From: Halotalea alkalilenta
GTDB lineage: Bacteria > Pseudomonadota > Gammaproteobacteria > Pseudomonadales > Halomonadaceae
Length of the DNA: 64,000 bases
Direction of reading: 5' to 3'
NCBI RefSeq assembly: GCF_001648175.1
Contig: NZ_CP015243.1
Location: 2,542,001-2,606,000, forward strand
Shown here: in pieces, positions 63,889 through 64,000 of the stretch
Layout of the letters: every line of letters begins with the position of its first letter
Numbering within the stretch: position 1 is the stretch's first letter
Notes under the pieces: model-generated
Databases searched by the model: none
Seen by the model: the letters and a program-made list of their open reading frames with translations, nothing else
Told to the model about the DNA's origin: nothing
Translations under genes and position numbers: made by a program

Positions 63889-64000
63889 ATGAAGTTTTCA
63901 GAACAGTGGTTGCGCCAGTGGGTGTCGCCGGCGCTGGATATCCAAGGAATTGCCGACCAGATCACCATGGCCGGTCTCGAGGTCGACTCGGTCGAAGCGG
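63889..64000 (+). CDS. pheT: phenylalanyl-tRNA synthetase beta subunit, cut by window end
   Basis: Only 37 codons are present: [17 protein letters not shown] then [17 protein letters not shown], the conserved PheT N-terminus. It starts 51 bp after pheS on the same strand. Confidence 0.95.
   Translation, partial: MKFSEQWLRQWVSPALDIQGIADQITMAGLEVDSVEA

Overview
This is a GC-rich gammaproteobacterial chromosome segment, most likely from a member of the Halomonadaceae or a close relative (inferred from gene order and protein character; the genus cannot be fixed from this sequence). Conserved blocks support this: lepA-lepB-rnc-era-recO with a pdxJ-like gene, cysM-rlmD-relA-mazG, and thrS-infC-rpmI-rplT-pheS-pheT. 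No rRNA, tRNA, CRISPR array or intact insertion sequence was found.

Layout. 1-1120: the 3' end of a LuxR-type quorum-sensing regulator facing a complete LuxI-type acyl-homoserine-lactone synthase, in visibly AT-rich DNA. 1448-12785: translation, processing, repair and stringent-response genes, including an odd PdxJ-like protein that has lost its catalytic residues and gained a His/Cys-rich tail. 13051-26410: ppc, a sugar-dehydrogenase-like lipoprotein, topB, an uncharacterised two-span membrane protein, a SEC-C protein, an AmpG-type permease and proS. 26913-34503: a DASS anion transporter, a FliA-like sigma factor behind a hairpin-rich leader, and a TetR-controlled RND efflux pair.

34742-56169 is a purine and allantoin catabolism region. 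Guanine deaminase and xanthine dehydrogenase (XdhABC) lead to urate. UraH and UraD convert hydroxyisourate to S-allantoin. An allantoin racemase and a PuuE-type allantoinase give allantoate, an allantoate amidohydrolase gives ureidoglycine, and a PucG/HpxJ-like aminotransferase gives oxalurate and glycine. A divergent NCS1 permease, a GntR regulator, an RpiR regulator, an amino-acid-type ABC importer and an amidase accompany them. No uricase is present in the window. The GntR-racemase-allantoinase operon divergent from a permease matches the hpxSAB/hpxC layout known from Klebsiella. Two GTATAC-centred palindromes between these genes are candidate operators. The cluster is interrupted at about 38256-40085 by AT-rich DNA with a secreted alpha/beta hydrolase, and next to guaD lies what looks like the decayed 3' end of an NCS2 purine permease.

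56394-64000: methylmalonate-semialdehyde dehydrogenase, an OmpA-family lipoprotein with calcium-type repeats, and the thrS to pheT translation operon, in which infC uses a rare ATC start. The window ends inside pheT.

The most unusual points are the PdxJ-fold protein with a metal-binding-type tail (6553-7344), the sigma-factor leader whose hairpin covers its ribosome binding site (28413-28524), the interrupted purine cluster with a permease remnant, and the paired operators at the allantoin switch.
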